From assembly GCF_963662255.1 (NCBI RefSeq), contig NC_085047.1, positions 105,518,181-105,582,180 on the forward strand: 64,000 nt of DNA, read 5' to 3'. Below the pieces are notes generated by a model that did not search any database, had not been told where the DNA came from, and saw only the letters and a program-made list of their open reading frames with translations. Origin of the DNA: Cinclus cinclus. Its lineage: Eukaryota > Chordata > Aves > Passeriformes > Cinclidae. Positions within the stretch are counted from its first letter, which is position 1, and each line of letters opens with the position of its first letter. The position numbers and the translations under genes are program-made. Of this stretch, positions 61,615 through 64,000 are shown piece after piece.

Positions 61615-62131
61615 GTTGCAGGAGTTGGGCCAGGCCATGCCGGAGCTGTGTCAGGATCTCAGGCTGTTCAGGCCACGCTGGAGGGGCAGGACGAGAATTG
61701 CAAAGCGCACGCAGAGGAGAAATGGGTGCCAAGGCCGTGTGTCCATGGCTTTCCTCCGGCGCTGCCCGCCCCCAGCTCCAGCTGCAGCCCGGGGGTTCTC
61801 CCTCTGCCCTGCCCAGCACACAAAGCCCTGGGGGCTCTCCCGAACCGGGCCCGGCTGCCTCCCCCCAGCCCGTGAGGGCGGCAGGGCAGGGCCCCCCGAG
61901 CCACGGGAACAGCGGGAAAAGGCGAGAATCCAGCAATGGGCTCCGCTCCCCTTGGCCACTGGAGCCCCCGGTTAAAGACGGGGCCCAGCAGCCTCCGGAG
62001 CCGCTCCCGCCCGGCCCGGGCCGCACTGGAAGGGACCCGGGCCAGGTCGGTGTTACCTTGGGAGAGCCCGGAGATGCCGGAGAGCTTTCCCGGCGTTTAC
62101 TTGCTTCAAATGCCATTCACGGAGCGAACCG
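61615..62131. other. CpG island
   Basis: I count 37 CpG dinucleotides between 61631 and 62131 (about 500 bp), at roughly 65% G+C by eye, in a window that is otherwise A+T-rich and CpG-poor. Just to the right lie two ATTGG motifs (62141-62145 and 62180-62184), which are CCAAT boxes on the minus strand. Large open frames occur on both strands (61577-62116 minus, 179 codons; 61698-62168 plus, 156 codons). They overlap, are rich in Pro/Gly/Ser/Arg and look like composition effects. It could be a promoter of an unseen transcript or a G+C-rich LTR: an AATAAA lies at 62282-62287. Confidence 0.8.
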
Positions 62132-62289
62132 ACTTTTCCAATTGGTTTCTCAGGCTGTCAACAACTAACCCAGCCTGCAATTGGTCCCATCAATCCACAG
62201 AGGAAGCTCCTATGGAGAAAAACTTCCTAGTGTGCCCTGCCCCCAGGGTAAAACCAGCACACAAGCTATGTGAAATTTTGTAATAAATT

Positions 62290-64000
62290 GTTCCAAATTT
62301 GTATTCAATCTTAAATGCAACGACAACTGAAGTTAAGTGAAAATAGAGATATCATTTTATTAAGAGTCCATTTTTAATAAAAGGCATTGCTGCTTGTGAA
62401 AAAAATTTCATTATAGTCTTTAAACCATCGAGAGTATCAAATAGAGTATCTAGAGAGTATTAAGGAGTGAGACCTTGAAGTAGTCTGAATCTGGAAGTGT
62501 TTCTGAAGGATAATGATTCTCTCGTAAGAAAATGGCCCAGAGCTGCAGGCCAGCTGAAGTCTACAATTTGCCAATTTGCTTTGTAATTCAGCTTCCCCAT
62601 TTTCCCAGCCTGGAAGATTGCTGGAGTATGACACCTAGCAGAGGAAATCAGGATATTTAGGGGGGCAGGGACAAAACCAACCATTTAAGTCATACCCTGA
62701 GTGTCACCTCCAACATCCCCCAGCGCAGATAAAGCCATGAGTAGTACTAGGCATAGTGTATGTACAGATAAACATACAGAAAAATTAATTATTCAAATAT
62801 TTAATTTTCACAATATTAAAAAATTATGGAATCTAAAGAAAATTAGAAAACACTACTGTGAAACATATGAAGCTTTCTCTTAATTAAAAAGACCCCCAAA
62901 CCCAACCCAACAAAACCAGAACAAAACAACCAAGGGGGGAGCGAGGGGGGATGGAAAAAAAGTGTAATACTTCCATGTTATTTTCAGCACAGATATTTCA
63001 GGTCACAACTCTGCTGAGTAAGATGCAGCAAAACACTGCTTTGTCTTAAGGTGGTGGTGCTGAAAGCAAACTTCACCTTGGCTGCCCCTCTGATGCACTT
63101 CACTTCTCGTAAGCAAAGCAGAAGTGCCTTGTCCTTGAGCACCAGTATGGCCAGGTTGGTGCCTGTTTGGGCAGATGTACATCACCCCATATTGTGCTAT
63201 ACAGATGCCTTCAGGATACAGTCTAACAGTTCTGAAATGTCAGGCCTAAAGAAAAAGACATTTTTAAAATGTATTATTTATTCATAAGTTAAGCCAGTGT
63301 CCTCTTCTCTTACTTTTCCTGGATGCTGAGAAGAAGATCATAATATTTAACTGGGCATATTGAGAAAAAATAATCAGGAGGATATTGCCTGTTTTTAAAA
63401 TGAAAATTTTTAAATGCAAGCTCGGTATTAGAACTATTTAAGATTGTGCATACTAGTGCATATATGGGGCCGCTTATGCAAATAGAAAACAAATTAGTGT
63501 GTTATTTCAACAATACAAATTGCCTTGAATAAAAAAAAAAAAGTTTTGGTATAACAGATGTTTACTGATACAACTATGATTTTCTTCTCCTTGAAAGGCT
63601 GGTGTATTACCATGGAGCATTCACATAAAGAAAACGCAATTTAGTTCATCAATAAATTTCCACAGTATCAGGCTAGGTTCATTACTAGAGAAAGAAATAT
63701 TCTGTTTGTAATAGAATCTTCCACAAATCACCATATCCATCCTGTATTCAATATATATATATAGTTAATATTCCTCTTTGACTTTTGTTGCTTTGGGAAG
63801 AATATTTTTTCTTGATAACGCACTACACATAAAGGACCATTTGACCTTAACCTTCCTTTTTAGCTTAGAAAATAAAATATAAAATTCATCTCATGCCTTA
63901 AAATATTTATGAATTATGTTGGTTTAGTGCTTGCACTTTCAGTCAAGATTAGGGTGCTCTTTGATTGCTGATCAGATTGAGCTATTGTGGATGGGGTCAG
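62290..64000. other. A+T-rich DNA without a recognised gene
   Basis: No recognised gene or repeat family. Contains an A/C-rich and G-rich patch at about 62886-62956 and a (TA)n at 63751-63762. Confidence 0.55.

Noticed and set aside
61577..62116. 179-codon minus-strand and 156-codon plus-strand frames in the CpG island
   Set aside because: Overlapping long frames on both strands are expected in G+C-rich DNA where stop codons are scarce. Neither product has a recognisable domain.
1..64000. tRNA, rRNA, known microRNA genes and CRISPR arrays
   Set aside because: I looked for tRNA T-loop motifs, common seed sequences of well-known microRNAs and regularly spaced repeats. None was recognised, though a covariance-model search was not possible.

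Overview
This is nuclear DNA from a bird, probably a passerine. The basis is repeat content: at least nine segments of chicken-repeat-1 (CR1) LINE, recognisable by the CATAGAATCATAGAAT-type 3' tail or its complement and by remnants of the CR1 reverse transcriptase, plus avian-style retroviral LTRs and a very A+T-rich, microsatellite-dotted background. The passerine assignment is inference from remembered repeat types, not from a search.

No intact protein-coding gene could be supported anywhere in the 64 kb. The open frames are short, mostly unrecognisable, or sit inside repeats. The window therefore looks like a gene desert or the inside of one or more very long introns. No tRNA, rRNA, known small RNA or CRISPR array was recognised.

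Layout. 0-5 kb: mostly unique A+T-rich DNA with one CR1 (1.5 kb). 5.2-6.7 kb: a 475-nt uninterrupted purine tract directly followed by an old ERVL-like LTR. 6.7-22.5 kb: unique DNA with a CR1 at 11.5 kb and, at 15.4-16.5 kb, a CR1 split by a complete solo LTR with TG...CA ends and a 6-bp target duplication. 22.6-23.0 kb: a possible minus-strand LTR remnant. 23-32 kb: unique DNA with (TG)n and a compound (ACTATG)n tract. 32.5-39.2 kb: a CR1, a back-to-back inverted CR1 pair (35.9-36.2 kb), a 160-bp (TATATC)n array and a CR1 lacking its 3' end. 39-55 kb: unique DNA with a long fold-back hairpin (45.5 kb), a second TATATC tract (46.1 kb), a conserved-element-like stretch (50.5-50.9 kb) and about 35 copies of GGAGA (53.2 kb). 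55.2-56.8 kb: the largest CR1, in which a recognisable reverse-transcriptase part lies beside an esterase-like ORF1 part. 58.4-59.7 kb: a CR1 split by a second LTR. 60.9 kb: a CR1 tail. 61.6-62.1 kb: the only CpG island in the window.

The items most worth follow-up are the 93-nt hairpin at 45470-45562, the CpG island near 61.6-62.1 kb, the LTR at 58911-59503 with 8-bp inverted ends, and the CR1 with esterase and reverse-transcriptase parts side by side. None is claimed as a new biological system. Every family call rests on my recognition of consensus features, because no alignment could be run.
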